Positions 1 through 5,832 of a DNA stretch of 5,832 nucleotides are shown here, in pieces (position 1 is the first letter of the stretch; each line of letters begins with the position of its first letter). The position numbers were made by a program, and so were the translations under genes. Source of the DNA: an uncultured Collinsella sp. (GTDB taxonomy: Bacteria > Actinomycetota > Coriobacteriia > Coriobacteriales > Coriobacteriaceae); the NCBI GenBank assembly GCA_937934355.1, contig CALGZY010000243.1, forward strand, positions 1 to 5,832, in the 5' to 3' direction. The notes below the pieces were generated by a model, which was not told the DNA's origin, made no database searches, and was given only the letters and a program-made list of their open reading frames with translations.

Positions 1-564
1 GCCACCTGCCCCTACGTGAAGAAGGTCCATGTGGCGGCCGAGCGCCTGGTGCGCGAGGGCTACCGTGTGATCGTCGTGGGCGAGCCGGGCCATCCCGAGG
101 TCGAGGGCATCCTGGGCCACGCCGGCGATGACGCACAGGTCGTGAGTTGCGCTGCCGATGCGGACGCGCTTCCGCTCAAGGGCAAGGTGGGCCTGGTTGT
201 GCAGACCACCCAAACCGCGCAGAACCTGGCCGAGGTTGTGGCCTCCATCACCCCGCGCGTGCAGGAACTGCGCGTGATCAACACCATCTGCGCCGCCACA
301 AGCGAGCGCCAGCAAGCAGCCGCGTCGCTTGCCAACCGCTGTGATTGCATGGTCGTCGTGGGCGGCAAAAATTCGGGCAACACCCGTCGCCTGGCGCAGA
401 TTTGTGCCGATGCCTGCGAGCTCACGCATCACATCGAGGAAGCTTCAGAGCTTGAGGCCACATGGTTTGCCAGCGCGCGCCATATTGGCATCACTGCCGG
501 AGCCTCCACCCCGCAAGAACACATCGAACGCGCCGTAGAGCGTATCAAGGAGCTTTGCCGCTAA
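1..564 (+). CDS. ispH: 4-hydroxy-3-methylbut-2-enyl diphosphate reductase, 5'-truncated by window edge
   Basis: IspH (LytB) is a cytoplasmic [4Fe-4S] enzyme that reduces HMBPP to IPP and DMAPP, the last step of the MEP isoprenoid pathway. The reading frame is open from base 1, so the gene starts outside the window; 187 C-terminal residues remain and roughly 95 are missing, including the first cluster cysteine. The visible part opens with ATCPYVKKVH, holding the second cluster cysteine (visible residue 3). GHPEVEG supplies the substrate-binding His31 and catalytic Glu33. NTICAAT holds the third cluster cysteine (97). KNSGNTRRL gives Ser125 and Asn127, and TAGAS gives Ser169. Spacings 3-31, 97-125 and 125-169 match E. 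coli C96-H124, C197-S225 and S225-S269 as I recall them. The in-frame GTG at 16 lies inside the conserved core and is not the start. The stop is 2 nt before the next ATG, which implies co-transcription. Confidence 0.96.
   Translation, partial: ATCPYVKKVHVAAERLVREGYRVIVVGEPGHPEVEGILGHAGDDAQVVSCAADADALPLKGKVGLVVQTTQTAQNLAEVVASITPRVQELRVINTICAATSERQQAAASLANRCDCMVVVGGKNSGNTRRLAQICADACELTHHIEEASELEATWFASARHIGITAGASTPQEHIERAVERIKELCR
547..552 (+). promoter_or_regulatory. Ribosome binding site for the DUF512 gene, inside the ispH 3' end
   Basis: AAGGAG lies within the last codons of ispH, 14 nt before the ATG at 567. The spacing is longer than the usual 5 to 10 nt, but no better site is closer. This supports the 567 start and suggests translation partly coupled to the end of ispH. 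Confidence 0.55.
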
Positions 565-566
565 TC

Positions 567-2009
567 ATGGACCAGACCGTACCCGCATACGCCGCCGAGG
601 TGGCCGATTACGGGCGCAGCCGCGACCCCGAGCCGGGTGAGGGCGCGCTCGTAAAGAACGTGCGTCCCGAATCGCCCGCATGGGATGTGGGTATCGAGCC
701 GGGCATGCGCGTGCTTACGGTCAACGGCGAGCAACTCACCGACATGATAGTTTGGCTTTGGGAAGCAGACGACGACACCGTCGAACTTGAGGTTCTCGAC
801 CCGCGCGACGGCACTGTCACCCCCGTGGAGCTCGACCGTTTTCCCGGCGAGGATTGGGGTCTTGAGTTCGACGGCCCCATCTTTGACGGCATGCGTACCT
901 GCGTAAACGCCTGCGTGTTCTGCTTTATGACGATGCTGCCCAAGGGCGGCCGCTCCACGCTCTACATTCGCGACGACGACTATCGCCTGAGCTTTTTACA
1001 GGGTAACTTTGTCACGCTTACGAATCTCTCCGACGAGGACGTGCAAAACGTCATCGACCGCAACATGAGTCCCATGAACGTGTCGGTCCACGCCGTGAGC
1101 CCCGACGTTCGCCGCCGCATGATGGGCCGCAACGCCCAGCGCGGCATGGACGTGCTCGAGGCCATCATGGCCGCCGGCATCGAGATTCACGCGCAGATCG
1201 TTTTGTGCCCCGGCATGAACGACGGCGAGGAGCTGGAAAAGACCCTACGCTTTTGTGAGGAGCACGAGCAGATCACCAGCCTGGGCATTGTGCCGCTCGG
1301 TTTTACCAAGCACCAGAACCGCTTTAGCTGGTCCTACAGCGACAAGCCCGAGCTCGCGCGCGAAACCATTGCCATGATCCGACCCTTCCAGGATCGCGCG
1401 TACGAGCGCTTTGGCCGCCACACGTTCCAGATGAGCGACGAGTTCTATCTGGACGCCGGCATCGAGCCGCCCGAGGCAGACTTTTACGACGGTTACCCGC
1501 AGTACTACGACGGCATCGGCATGATCCGCTCGTATCTGGACGAGACAGACGACGTGCTTGCCGCCGACGCCGAGCGCCTTGCCTGCGTTCGCAAGGCTAT
1601 GACCGACCGCGACCAGCGCCTGGTATGTCTTTCGGGCGCCAGCGCACGCGATACCGTCGCCCGCTTCGTGGAGTCTCCACAGGGCCTTTCCGGCACCGTC
1701 ACGGCCATCAAGAACCGCTACTTTGGCGGCAACGTGGACGTGACCGGCCTCATCGTCGCGAGCGATATCCTGGAGCAGCTGCCGCAAGACCTGTCGGGGG
1801 TTATGCTCTTTGTGCCTAAGCTCATGTTCAACGCTGACGGCATGACGCTTGACGAGTATCATCGTGACGATTTACTCGCAAGCCTTACCAGTCGCGGCGC
1901 CGAGGTTCATGTGGTGTCGACCATGCCGCATGAGCTGCTCGATACCCTGGAGCACATCCTTGGCATTGTGCCTGCCGACTCTACTAATTCCGCTGACCCT
2001 ACCCATTAA
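567..2009 (+). CDS. DUF512 family radical-SAM protein with PDZ-like N-terminal domain, function unknown
   Basis: A 480-residue protein of the DUF512 family, which has no established reaction. Residues about 27-100 look like a PDZ-type domain (VRPESPAWDVGIEPGMRVL, then VNGEQL). Residues 110-151 carry the family signature: Cys112, Cys116 and Cys119 in a CX3CX2C arrangement, expected to bind a radical-SAM [4Fe-4S] cluster, followed by LPKGGRSTLY, DDDYRLSFLQGNF and TLTNL. Later family motifs are GFTKHQNRFS (246-255), DEFYLDAGIEPPEADFYDG (291-309), YDGIGMIR (314-321), VTGLIVASDIL (392-402) and LFVPKLMFN (414-422). The last ten residues (DSTNSADPTH) are an unconserved tail. I see no signal peptide or membrane segment, so it is probably cytoplasmic. 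The ATG at 567 was chosen because the frame upstream overlaps ispH and encodes nothing family-like. It lies between ispH and der; in my recollection DUF512 genes often precede der in Gram-positive anaerobes. Where I recall FCFIDQLPKG after the cysteines, this protein has FCFMTMLPKG. Confidence 0.9.
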   Translation: MDQTVPAYAAEVADYGRSRDPEPGEGALVKNVRPESPAWDVGIEPGMRVLTVNGEQLTDMIVWLWEADDDTVELEVLDPRDGTVTPVELDRFPGEDWGLEFDGPIFDGMRTCVNACVFCFMTMLPKGGRSTLYIRDDDYRLSFLQGNFVTLTNLSDEDVQNVIDRNMSPMNVSVHAVSPDVRRRMMGRNAQRGMDVLEAIMAAGIEIHAQIVLCPGMNDGEELEKTLRFCEEHEQITSLGIVPLGFTKHQNRFSWSYSDKPELARETIAMIRPFQDRAYERFGRHTFQMSDEFYLDAGIEPPEADFYDGYPQYYDGIGMIRSYLDETDDVLAADAERLACVRKAMTDRDQRLVCLSGASARDTVARFVESPQGLSGTVTAIKNRYFGGNVDVTGLIVASDILEQLPQDLSGVMLFVPKLMFNADGMTLDEYHRDDLLASLTSRGAEVHVVSTMPHELLDTLEHILGIVPADSTNSADPTH

Positions 2010-2014
2010 AGGAG
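2009..2014 (+). promoter_or_regulatory. Ribosome binding site for der, overlapping the upstream stop codon
   Basis: AAGGAG begins at the last base of the preceding TAA stop and ends 5 nt before the ATG at 2020. It fixes the der start at MKPIVAVVGRPNVGKST and rules out the longer in-frame ATG at 1849, which lies inside the DUF512 gene. Confidence 0.85.
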
Positions 2015-2019
2015 AGCAG

Positions 2020-3354
2020 ATGAAACCTATCGTCGCCGTCGTCGGACGCCCCAACGTGGGCAAGTCCACGCTCGTTAACCGCCTGGCCCAGACCTCGGAC
2101 GCCATCGTCCACGAGTCCCGCGGCGTCACGCGTGACCGCTCGTATCACACAGCCGATTGGAACGGCCGTGAGTTCACCATCGTCGACACGGGCGGTATCG
2201 AGCCGCTCAAGAGCGACGACGTCTTTGCCACGTCCATCCGCGACCAGGCCCTCGCCGCCGCCGAGGAAGCCGCCGTCATCCTGTTTGTGGTCGACGGCCG
2301 CACCGGCGTCACCGAGGAGGACGAGTCGGTCGCCCGCATGCTCAAGCGCTGCGACAAGCCGGTCTTTCTGCTGGTGAACAAGCTTGACAACCCCGATCGC
2401 GAAAACGACAGCATCTGGGAGTTCTATTCGCTCGGTATCGGCGAGCCCACGCCGCTCTCGGCCCTGCACGGCCACGGCACGGGCGACCTGCTCGACGACA
2501 TCGTGGCCCTGCTTCCCGAGGAAGAGGACGAGGTCGCCGATGAGTTCCCCGACGCGCTGAACGTCGCCATCATCGGCCGCCCCAACGCCGGTAAGTCTTC
2601 GCTGTTCAACCGCATCCTGGGCGCCGACCGCTCCATCGTGTCCAATATCGCCGGCACCACGCGCGACGCCATCGATACCGTCGTCGAGCGCAACGGCAAG
2701 CACTACCGCATGGTCGACACCGCGGGCATTCGCAAGAAGAGCACCGTGTACGAGAACATTGAGTACTACTCCATGGTTCGCGGCCTGCGCGCCATCGACC
2801 GCGCCGACGTGGCGCTGCTCGTCGTCGATGCCTCCGTGGGCGTCACCGAGCAGGACCAGAAGGTCATGGGCTTGGCCATCGAGCGCGGCTGCGCCATCGT
2901 GGTGCTGCTCAACAAGTGGGACCTGCTCGACGATGACCGCAAGCGCGAGGCCTGTATGGAGACCATTGACCGCCGTCTGGGCGTGATGGCTCCCTGGGCT
3001 CAGTACCTGCGCATCTCTGCCCTGACCGGCCGCAGCGTCGAGAAGATCTGGGCGATGGTCGACGCGGCCGAAAAGACGCGCTCGCAAAAGATCAGCACCT
3101 CGCGCCTCAACACGTTCCTCACCGACCTGCGCGAGTTTGGCCACACCGTGGTAGACGGCAAGCGCCGCCTGCGCATGCACTACGTGACCCAGACGGGCGT
3201 CAACCCGCCGACGTTCACGTTTTTCGTCAACCACAGTGACCTGGTCAACGACACCTACCAGCGCTACGTGGAGAACCGCATGCGCTCGACCTTCGACTTC
3301 GCCGGCACGCCCATTCGACTCTTCTTTAGGAAGAAGGAGCAAAAGGATGCTTAA
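2020..3354 (+). CDS. der: Ribosome-assembly GTPase Der (EngA)
   Basis: Der is an essential GTPase with two consecutive G domains that acts in late maturation of the 50S ribosomal subunit. The 444-residue length is normal for the family. G domain 1 shows the P-loop GRPNVGKST (9-17), the switch I Thr in GVTRDR (35-40), DTGG (56-59), NKLD (120-123) and SAL (147-149). An acidic linker (PEEEDEVADEFPD, about 166-178) leads to G domain 2 with GRPNAGKSS (186-194), GTTRD (212-216), DTAG (233-236), NKWD (298-301) and SALTG (333-337). Residues about 355-440 form the KH-like RNA-binding domain, ending in the typical FDFAGTPIRLFFRKK. All nucleotide-binding motifs are intact in both domains. The 3' end overlaps plsY by 8 nt, which suggests translational coupling. 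Confidence 0.98.
   Translation: MKPIVAVVGRPNVGKSTLVNRLAQTSDAIVHESRGVTRDRSYHTADWNGREFTIVDTGGIEPLKSDDVFATSIRDQALAAAEEAAVILFVVDGRTGVTEEDESVARMLKRCDKPVFLLVNKLDNPDRENDSIWEFYSLGIGEPTPLSALHGHGTGDLLDDIVALLPEEEDEVADEFPDALNVAIIGRPNAGKSSLFNRILGADRSIVSNIAGTTRDAIDTVVERNGKHYRMVDTAGIRKKSTVYENIEYYSMVRGLRAIDRADVALLVVDASVGVTEQDQKVMGLAIERGCAIVVLLNKWDLLDDDRKREACMETIDRRLGVMAPWAQYLRISALTGRSVEKIWAMVDAAEKTRSQKISTSRLNTFLTDLREFGHTVVDGKRRLRMHYVTQTGVNPPTFTFFVNHSDLVNDTYQRYVENRMRSTFDFAGTPIRLFFRKKEQKDA
3334..3339 (+). promoter_or_regulatory. Ribosome binding site for plsY, inside the der 3' end
   Basis: AAGGAG within AAGAAGGAG lies 7 nt before the ATG at 3347. The site is embedded in the last codons of der (the FFRKKEQ region), so ribosomes finishing der lie over the plsY start. 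It decides the plsY start in favour of MLNPILL rather than the in-frame ATG at 3236. Confidence 0.8.
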
Positions 3355-4030
3355 TCCGATTCTGCTGACCGCCATCTGCGCCGTAGTCTCGTTCTTTATC
3401 GGAGCGATTCCGTTTGGCCTGATCCTGGGCCGCGTGTTCAACCACACCGACATTCGCAAGGCGGGCTCCGGCAACATCGGCACCACCAACGCCCTGCGCG
3501 TGGCCGGCCCCAAGGTGGCCGCGCTCACGCTGCTGCTCGACTGCCTTAAGGGCGCCATCTGCGTCCTTATCGCGCGTCCGCTTATCGCGGGCGTGGGCTA
3601 TGGCTTTCCTCCGAGCATTATGGCTCCCGGAGCCCCCGGCGACTGGACGCTCGGCGTCATTTGCCTGGCTGCTGTGTGGGGACACATCTTTTCTCCCTAC
3701 CTTAACTTCCACGGCGGCAAGGGTATCGCCGTGGGCTTGGGCGTCATCCTCGCCTGGTACTGGCCCATTGGCCTGTCGCTGCTGGGCATGTTTATCGTGG
3801 CCGTCGCCATCACCAAGTTTGTGTCGGTGGGCTCGCTCGCCGCTGCCATCGGACTTCCCATCGCTGCCTGCGCGGTCTTTCCGTACAGCAGCCTTGGCCT
3901 CAAGTTTTGCATGGCGCTAATCGGCATCACCGTGGTGTGGGCCCATCGCGCGAACATCAAAAAGCTCATGACCGGTAAGGAGTCCAAGCTCTCGTTTACC
4001 AAGCGCGTCACCGAGCCCGACGATAAGTAG
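3347..4030 (+). CDS. plsY: Acyl-phosphate:glycerol-3-phosphate acyltransferase PlsY, integral membrane
   Basis: PlsY transfers an acyl group from acyl-phosphate (made by PlsX) to the sn-1 position of glycerol-3-phosphate, giving lysophosphatidic acid, the first committed step of phospholipid synthesis. The 227-residue protein is strongly hydrophobic, with several membrane helices (about 5-28, 53-78, 100-118, 127-150, 152-178 and 182-200). The family motifs are present: IPFGLILGR (21-29) with DIRKAGSGNIGTTN (35-48); GHIFSPYLNFHGGKGIA (112-128), whose GGKG loop binds phosphate; and HRANIKKLMTGKES (200-213). It is slightly longer than many relatives, apparently because of a Gly/Pro-rich loop at about 80-100. 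The 5' end overlaps der by 8 nt and gpsA follows after 9 nt, placing substrate synthesis next to its use. Confidence 0.96.
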   Translation: MLNPILLTAICAVVSFFIGAIPFGLILGRVFNHTDIRKAGSGNIGTTNALRVAGPKVAALTLLLDCLKGAICVLIARPLIAGVGYGFPPSIMAPGAPGDWTLGVICLAAVWGHIFSPYLNFHGGKGIAVGLGVILAWYWPIGLSLLGMFIVAVAITKFVSVGSLAAAIGLPIAACAVFPYSSLGLKFCMALIGITVVWAHRANIKKLMTGKESKLSFTKRVTEPDDK

Positions 4031-4033
4031 GAG
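4029..4033 (+). promoter_or_regulatory. Ribosome binding site for gpsA, overlapping the plsY stop codon
   Basis: AGGAG shares its first two bases with the TAG stop of plsY and sits 6 nt before the ATG at 4040. The geometry favours re-initiation by ribosomes ending on plsY. Confidence 0.75.
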
Positions 4034-4039
4034 AGAGTC

Positions 4040-5047
4040 ATGAATGTTGCGCTGATTGGCTCCGGCTCCTGGGGAACCGCCGTCGCCGGCCTTGCCGCTG
4101 CGCGAGCCGAGCGCGTGACTATGTGGGCCCATAGCGAGCAGACGGCCGCCGGCATTAACGGTGAGCATCGCAACCCCCGCTATCTGGTGGACTACGTGCT
4201 GCCGGAAAACGTTGTCGCCACGACCGAGCTCGCCCAGGCGCTCGACGGCGCCGAAGCCATCATCTTTGCCGTGCCTTCGACGCACCTGCGCGACGTCTGC
4301 CACCAGGCGGCGCCGTTCATCGCGGACGAGACGCCGGTTCTGTGCCTCACCAAGGGCATCGAGCCCGAGTCCGGCCTACTCATGAGCGAGGTCATCGCCA
4401 GCGAGATCGGCAACGAGTCGCGCGTGGCGGCGCTCTCCGGCCCCAACCATGCCGAGGAGATCTGCCGCGGCGGGCTTTCGGCCGCCGTCATCGCCAGCGA
4501 AGATCCGCAGATAGGGGAGACCTTTAAGGAGCTGCTGCTTTCCACGGCCTTCCGCATCTATCTGTCGCAGGACATGACCGGCGTCGAGGTCTGCGGCGCC
4601 ATGAAAAACGTCATCGCCATCGTGTGCGGCATCTCTGCCGGCTCGGGTGCGGGCGATAACACGCTCGCCCTCATCATGACGCGCGGTCTGGCCGAGATCA
4701 GCCGACTGGTGCACGCCCGAGGCGGCCAGGCCATGACCTGCATGGGGCTTGCCGGCATGGGTGACCTTATCGCCACCTGCACCTCCGAGCATTCGCGCAA
4801 CCGCACCTTTGGCTACGAGTTCGCTCGTGGCGTGTCGCTCGACGAGTACCAGGCACGCACGCACATGGTGGTCGAGGGTGCCGTCGCGGCCCGCAGCGTG
4901 AGCGAGCTCGCCCGTTCACTGGGCGTAGACATTCCGCTCACCTTTGCCGTGGAGCAAACGCTCTACAACGGTGTTACTTTGGATAGGGCGCTCGAGATTC
5001 TCACCGACCGCGTCCCCTCTCAAGAGTTCTACGGACTCGCCGACTAG
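4040..5047 (+). CDS. gpsA: Glycerol-3-phosphate dehydrogenase [NAD(P)+]
   Basis: GpsA reduces dihydroxyacetone phosphate to sn-glycerol-3-phosphate in the cytoplasm, supplying the glycerol backbone of phospholipids. The 335-residue length is typical. The Rossmann-fold dinucleotide site is at the N-terminus (MNVALIGSGSWGTA, Gly7, Gly9, Gly12). Further family features are FAVPS (76-80), TKGIE with Lys105 (104-108), SGPNHAEE (133-140), the catalytic Lys189 in GAMKNVIAI, GAGDNTLALIMTRGLAE (203-219), and the C-terminal substrate-binding block MGLAGMGDLIATCTS.HSRNR (235-255). VEG (278-280) and the P..FAVEQTLY region complete the C-terminal helical domain. It starts 9 nt after plsY, whose substrate it makes, and rpe follows after 18 nt. 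No motif is missing. Confidence 0.98.
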   Translation: MNVALIGSGSWGTAVAGLAAARAERVTMWAHSEQTAAGINGEHRNPRYLVDYVLPENVVATTELAQALDGAEAIIFAVPSTHLRDVCHQAAPFIADETPVLCLTKGIEPESGLLMSEVIASEIGNESRVAALSGPNHAEEICRGGLSAAVIASEDPQIGETFKELLLSTAFRIYLSQDMTGVEVCGAMKNVIAIVCGISAGSGAGDNTLALIMTRGLAEISRLVHARGGQAMTCMGLAGMGDLIATCTSEHSRNRTFGYEFARGVSLDEYQARTHMVVEGAVAARSVSELARSLGVDIPLTFAVEQTLYNGVTLDRALEILTDRVPSQEFYGLAD

Positions 5048-5050
5048 CGC

Positions 5051-5057
5051 AGAAAGG
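5051..5057 (+). promoter_or_regulatory. Ribosome binding site for rpe
   Basis: AGAAAGG lies in the 18-nt gap after gpsA, 8 nt before the ATG at 5066. It is a moderate match to the anti-Shine-Dalgarno sequence and agrees with the start MGSIKIAPSILSAD, the usual Rpe N-terminus. The gap is too short for a terminator plus promoter. Confidence 0.65.
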
Positions 5058-5065
5058 CTACTACC

Positions 5066-5737
5066 ATGGGTTCCATCAAAATCGCTCCGTCCATCCTCTC
5101 GGCCGACATGGCCAACCTGAAGGGTGAGCTCGACAAGATTGCCGGCGCCGACTACGTGCACTTCGACGTCATGGACGGTCACTTTACCGGTAACCTCACC
5201 TTTGGCGTTGACATTCTTAAGGCCGTCAAGCGCTCCACCGATGTTCCGGTCGACGCTCACCTGATGGTGTCGAACCCCGACGAGACGGTCGATTGGTACG
5301 CCGACGCCGGCGCCGATATGATCACCGTGCATTACGAGGCTTCCACGCACCTGCACCGCACGCTCACGCATCTTCAGCAGCGTGGCGTCAAGGCCGGCGT
5401 GGTGCTCAACCCCGCCACCCCCGTCTGCGTGCTCGAAAGCATCATCGACGTCGTCGATATGGTGCTGCTGATGAGCGTGAACCCTGGCTTTGGAGGCCAG
5501 AGCTTTATCCCCGGTACCATCGCCAAACTTCACGAGCTTACGGCCATGTGCGAGCGCCACGGCGTGTCGCCCCTGATCGAGGTCGATGGCGGTATCTCTT
5601 CCAAGAACATCGCCGAGGTCGTCAAGGCCGGCGCCAACGTGCTCGTAGCCGGCTCCGCCGTATTTAAGTCCGAAGATCCCGCCGCCGAGGTTGCACTGCT
5701 GCAGAAGCTGGGCAACGAGGCCGCACAGGAGGCATAA
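5066..5737 (+). CDS. rpe: Ribulose-phosphate 3-epimerase
   Basis: Rpe interconverts D-ribulose 5-phosphate and D-xylulose 5-phosphate in the non-oxidative pentose phosphate pathway. The 223-residue protein is a complete single TIM barrel. Visible family motifs are APSILSAD (7-14, Ser9 near the active site), HFDVMDGHF (32-40, metal ligand His32 and catalytic acid/base Asp34), DAHLMV (63-68, metal ligand His65), MSVNPGFGGQSF (136-147, flexible active-site loop), EVDGGI (172-177, catalytic and metal ligand Asp174) and the phosphate-binding VAGSAVF (194-200). Residues 41-43 are TGN where most relatives I recall have VPN. It follows gpsA by 18 nt, and its stop is 6 nt before the next start. Related hexulose-6-phosphate and allulose-6-phosphate epimerases share the fold, but the motif set fits Rpe best. 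Confidence 0.96.
   Translation: MGSIKIAPSILSADMANLKGELDKIAGADYVHFDVMDGHFTGNLTFGVDILKAVKRSTDVPVDAHLMVSNPDETVDWYADAGADMITVHYEASTHLHRTLTHLQQRGVKAGVVLNPATPVCVLESIIDVVDMVLLMSVNPGFGGQSFIPGTIAKLHELTAMCERHGVSPLIEVDGGISSKNIAEVVKAGANVLVAGSAVFKSEDPAAEVALLQKLGNEAAQEA
5727..5732 (+). promoter_or_regulatory. Ribosome binding site for the downstream cysteine desulfurase gene
   Basis: AGGAGG, a full-strength Shine-Dalgarno core, lies inside the last codons of rpe, 11 nt before the ATG at 5744. It supports that ATG as the real start of the partial gene at the right edge. Confidence 0.75.
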
Positions 5738-5743
5738 ACCCTT

Positions 5744-5832
5744 ATGACCGCAGGTCAAAACCGCATACCCGTGAATCTTGACTATGCCGCCTCGACGCCC
5801 ATGCGCGCCGAGGCGCTCCTTGCGCAGCGCGA
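5744..5832 (+). CDS. Probable cysteine desulfurase (NifS/IscS-like), 3'-truncated by window edge
   Basis: Only 29 codons plus two bases are visible. Residues 10-21 read VNLDYAASTPMR, which matches the N-terminal signature of class V PLP-dependent cysteine desulfurases (typically YLDNAATTP or YLDYAASTP followed by a short helix). Such enzymes take sulfur from cysteine to form a protein persulfide used for Fe-S cluster assembly or tRNA thiolation. The PLP lysine and catalytic cysteine lie beyond the edge, so the call rests on the N-terminal motif alone. Another class V enzyme is possible, and NifS, IscS and other subtypes cannot be told apart. It follows rpe by 6 nt with a strong ribosome binding site, so it probably belongs to the same transcript. 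Confidence 0.75.
   Translation, partial: MTAGQNRIPVNLDYAASTPMRAEALLAQR

Noticed and set aside
16..18. GTG as a possible ispH start.
   Set aside because: The frame is open upstream to base 1 and encodes ATCPY, part of the conserved cluster-cysteine motif; the gene is cut by the window edge.
462..566. Upstream in-frame ATG extending the DUF512 protein by 35 residues.
   Set aside because: The extension lies wholly inside ispH, is Arg/His/Pro-rich and unlike the family N-terminus. The ATG at 567 follows the ispH stop.
1849..2019. Upstream in-frame ATG extending Der by 57 residues.
   Set aside because: The extension overlaps the conserved end of the DUF512 gene. The ATG at 2020 has an ideal ribosome binding site and gives the standard Der N-terminus.
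2020..3030. The two similar P-loop segments in der as a recent tandem duplication.
   Set aside because: Tandem G domains are the normal architecture of Der, and the DNA of the two copies has diverged well beyond a recent repeat.
3236..3346. Upstream in-frame ATG extending PlsY by 37 residues.
   Set aside because: The extension is an out-of-frame reading of the Der KH-like domain. The ATG at 3347 has a well-spaced AAGGAG.
1999..3558. A 519-codon open frame on the minus strand across der and the start of plsY.
   Set aside because: It is the complement of a GC-rich gene with strong third-position bias. Its translation is low-complexity (Val, Asp, Gly, Ala, His rich) with no recognisable motif, while the plus strand encodes intact Der.
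5048..5065. The gpsA-rpe gap as a terminator or promoter.
   Set aside because: It is 18 nt long, holds only a ribosome binding site, and has no inverted repeat or T-tract.
4916..5758. A 280-codon minus-strand open frame opposite rpe.
   Set aside because: It shadows a complete, motif-rich rpe gene, has the same biased composition as the other antisense frames, and matches no family I recognise.
1..5832. A novel defence, mobile or CRISPR-type system.
   Set aside because: Every stretch is accounted for by core metabolic or ribosome genes with intact motifs. There are no direct-repeat arrays, transposase, integrase, tRNA or composition breaks that I can see.

Overview
The window is a densely packed, one-strand (+) stretch of bacterial chromosome. 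Every gene reads left to right, intergenic gaps are 2 to 18 nt, and one pair overlaps by 8 nt. By eye the DNA is GC-rich (about 60% or more) with strong G/C preference at third codon positions. The gene order (ispH, DUF512 radical-SAM gene, der, plsY, gpsA) and the protein sequences suggest a high-GC anaerobic actinobacterium of the Coriobacteriia, most like Collinsella or a relative. That assignment comes from recalled family and neighbourhood patterns, not a database search.

Layout: (1) 1-564, the 3' two thirds of ispH, the last MEP-pathway enzyme, cut by the left edge. (2) 567-2009, a DUF512 protein with a PDZ-like N-terminus and a radical-SAM CX3CX2C motif; its function is unknown. (3) 2020-3354, der (engA), the double-GTPase ribosome-assembly factor. 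(4) 3347-4030, plsY, the membrane glycerol-3-phosphate acyltransferase. (5) 4040-5047, gpsA, which makes glycerol-3-phosphate. (6) 5066-5737, rpe, ribulose-5-phosphate 3-epimerase. (7) 5744 to the right edge, the first 29 codons of a probable NifS-like cysteine desulfurase.

The genes fit one housekeeping transcription unit. GpsA makes the sn-glycerol-3-phosphate that PlsY acylates, so the pair performs the first steps of phospholipid synthesis. IspH and the DUF512 protein both need [4Fe-4S] clusters, and the downstream cysteine desulfurase would supply sulfur for clusters or thiolated tRNA. Der links the cluster to ribosome biogenesis and Rpe to the pentose phosphate pathway. I saw no promoter, terminator, RNA gene, mobile element, repeat array or CRISPR, and no gene-free stretch longer than 18 nt.

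This is an ordinary core-genome region. Its one uncharacterised component is the DUF512 protein, which also departs from the motif I recall just after its cluster cysteines. I found no evidence of a new multi-gene system.
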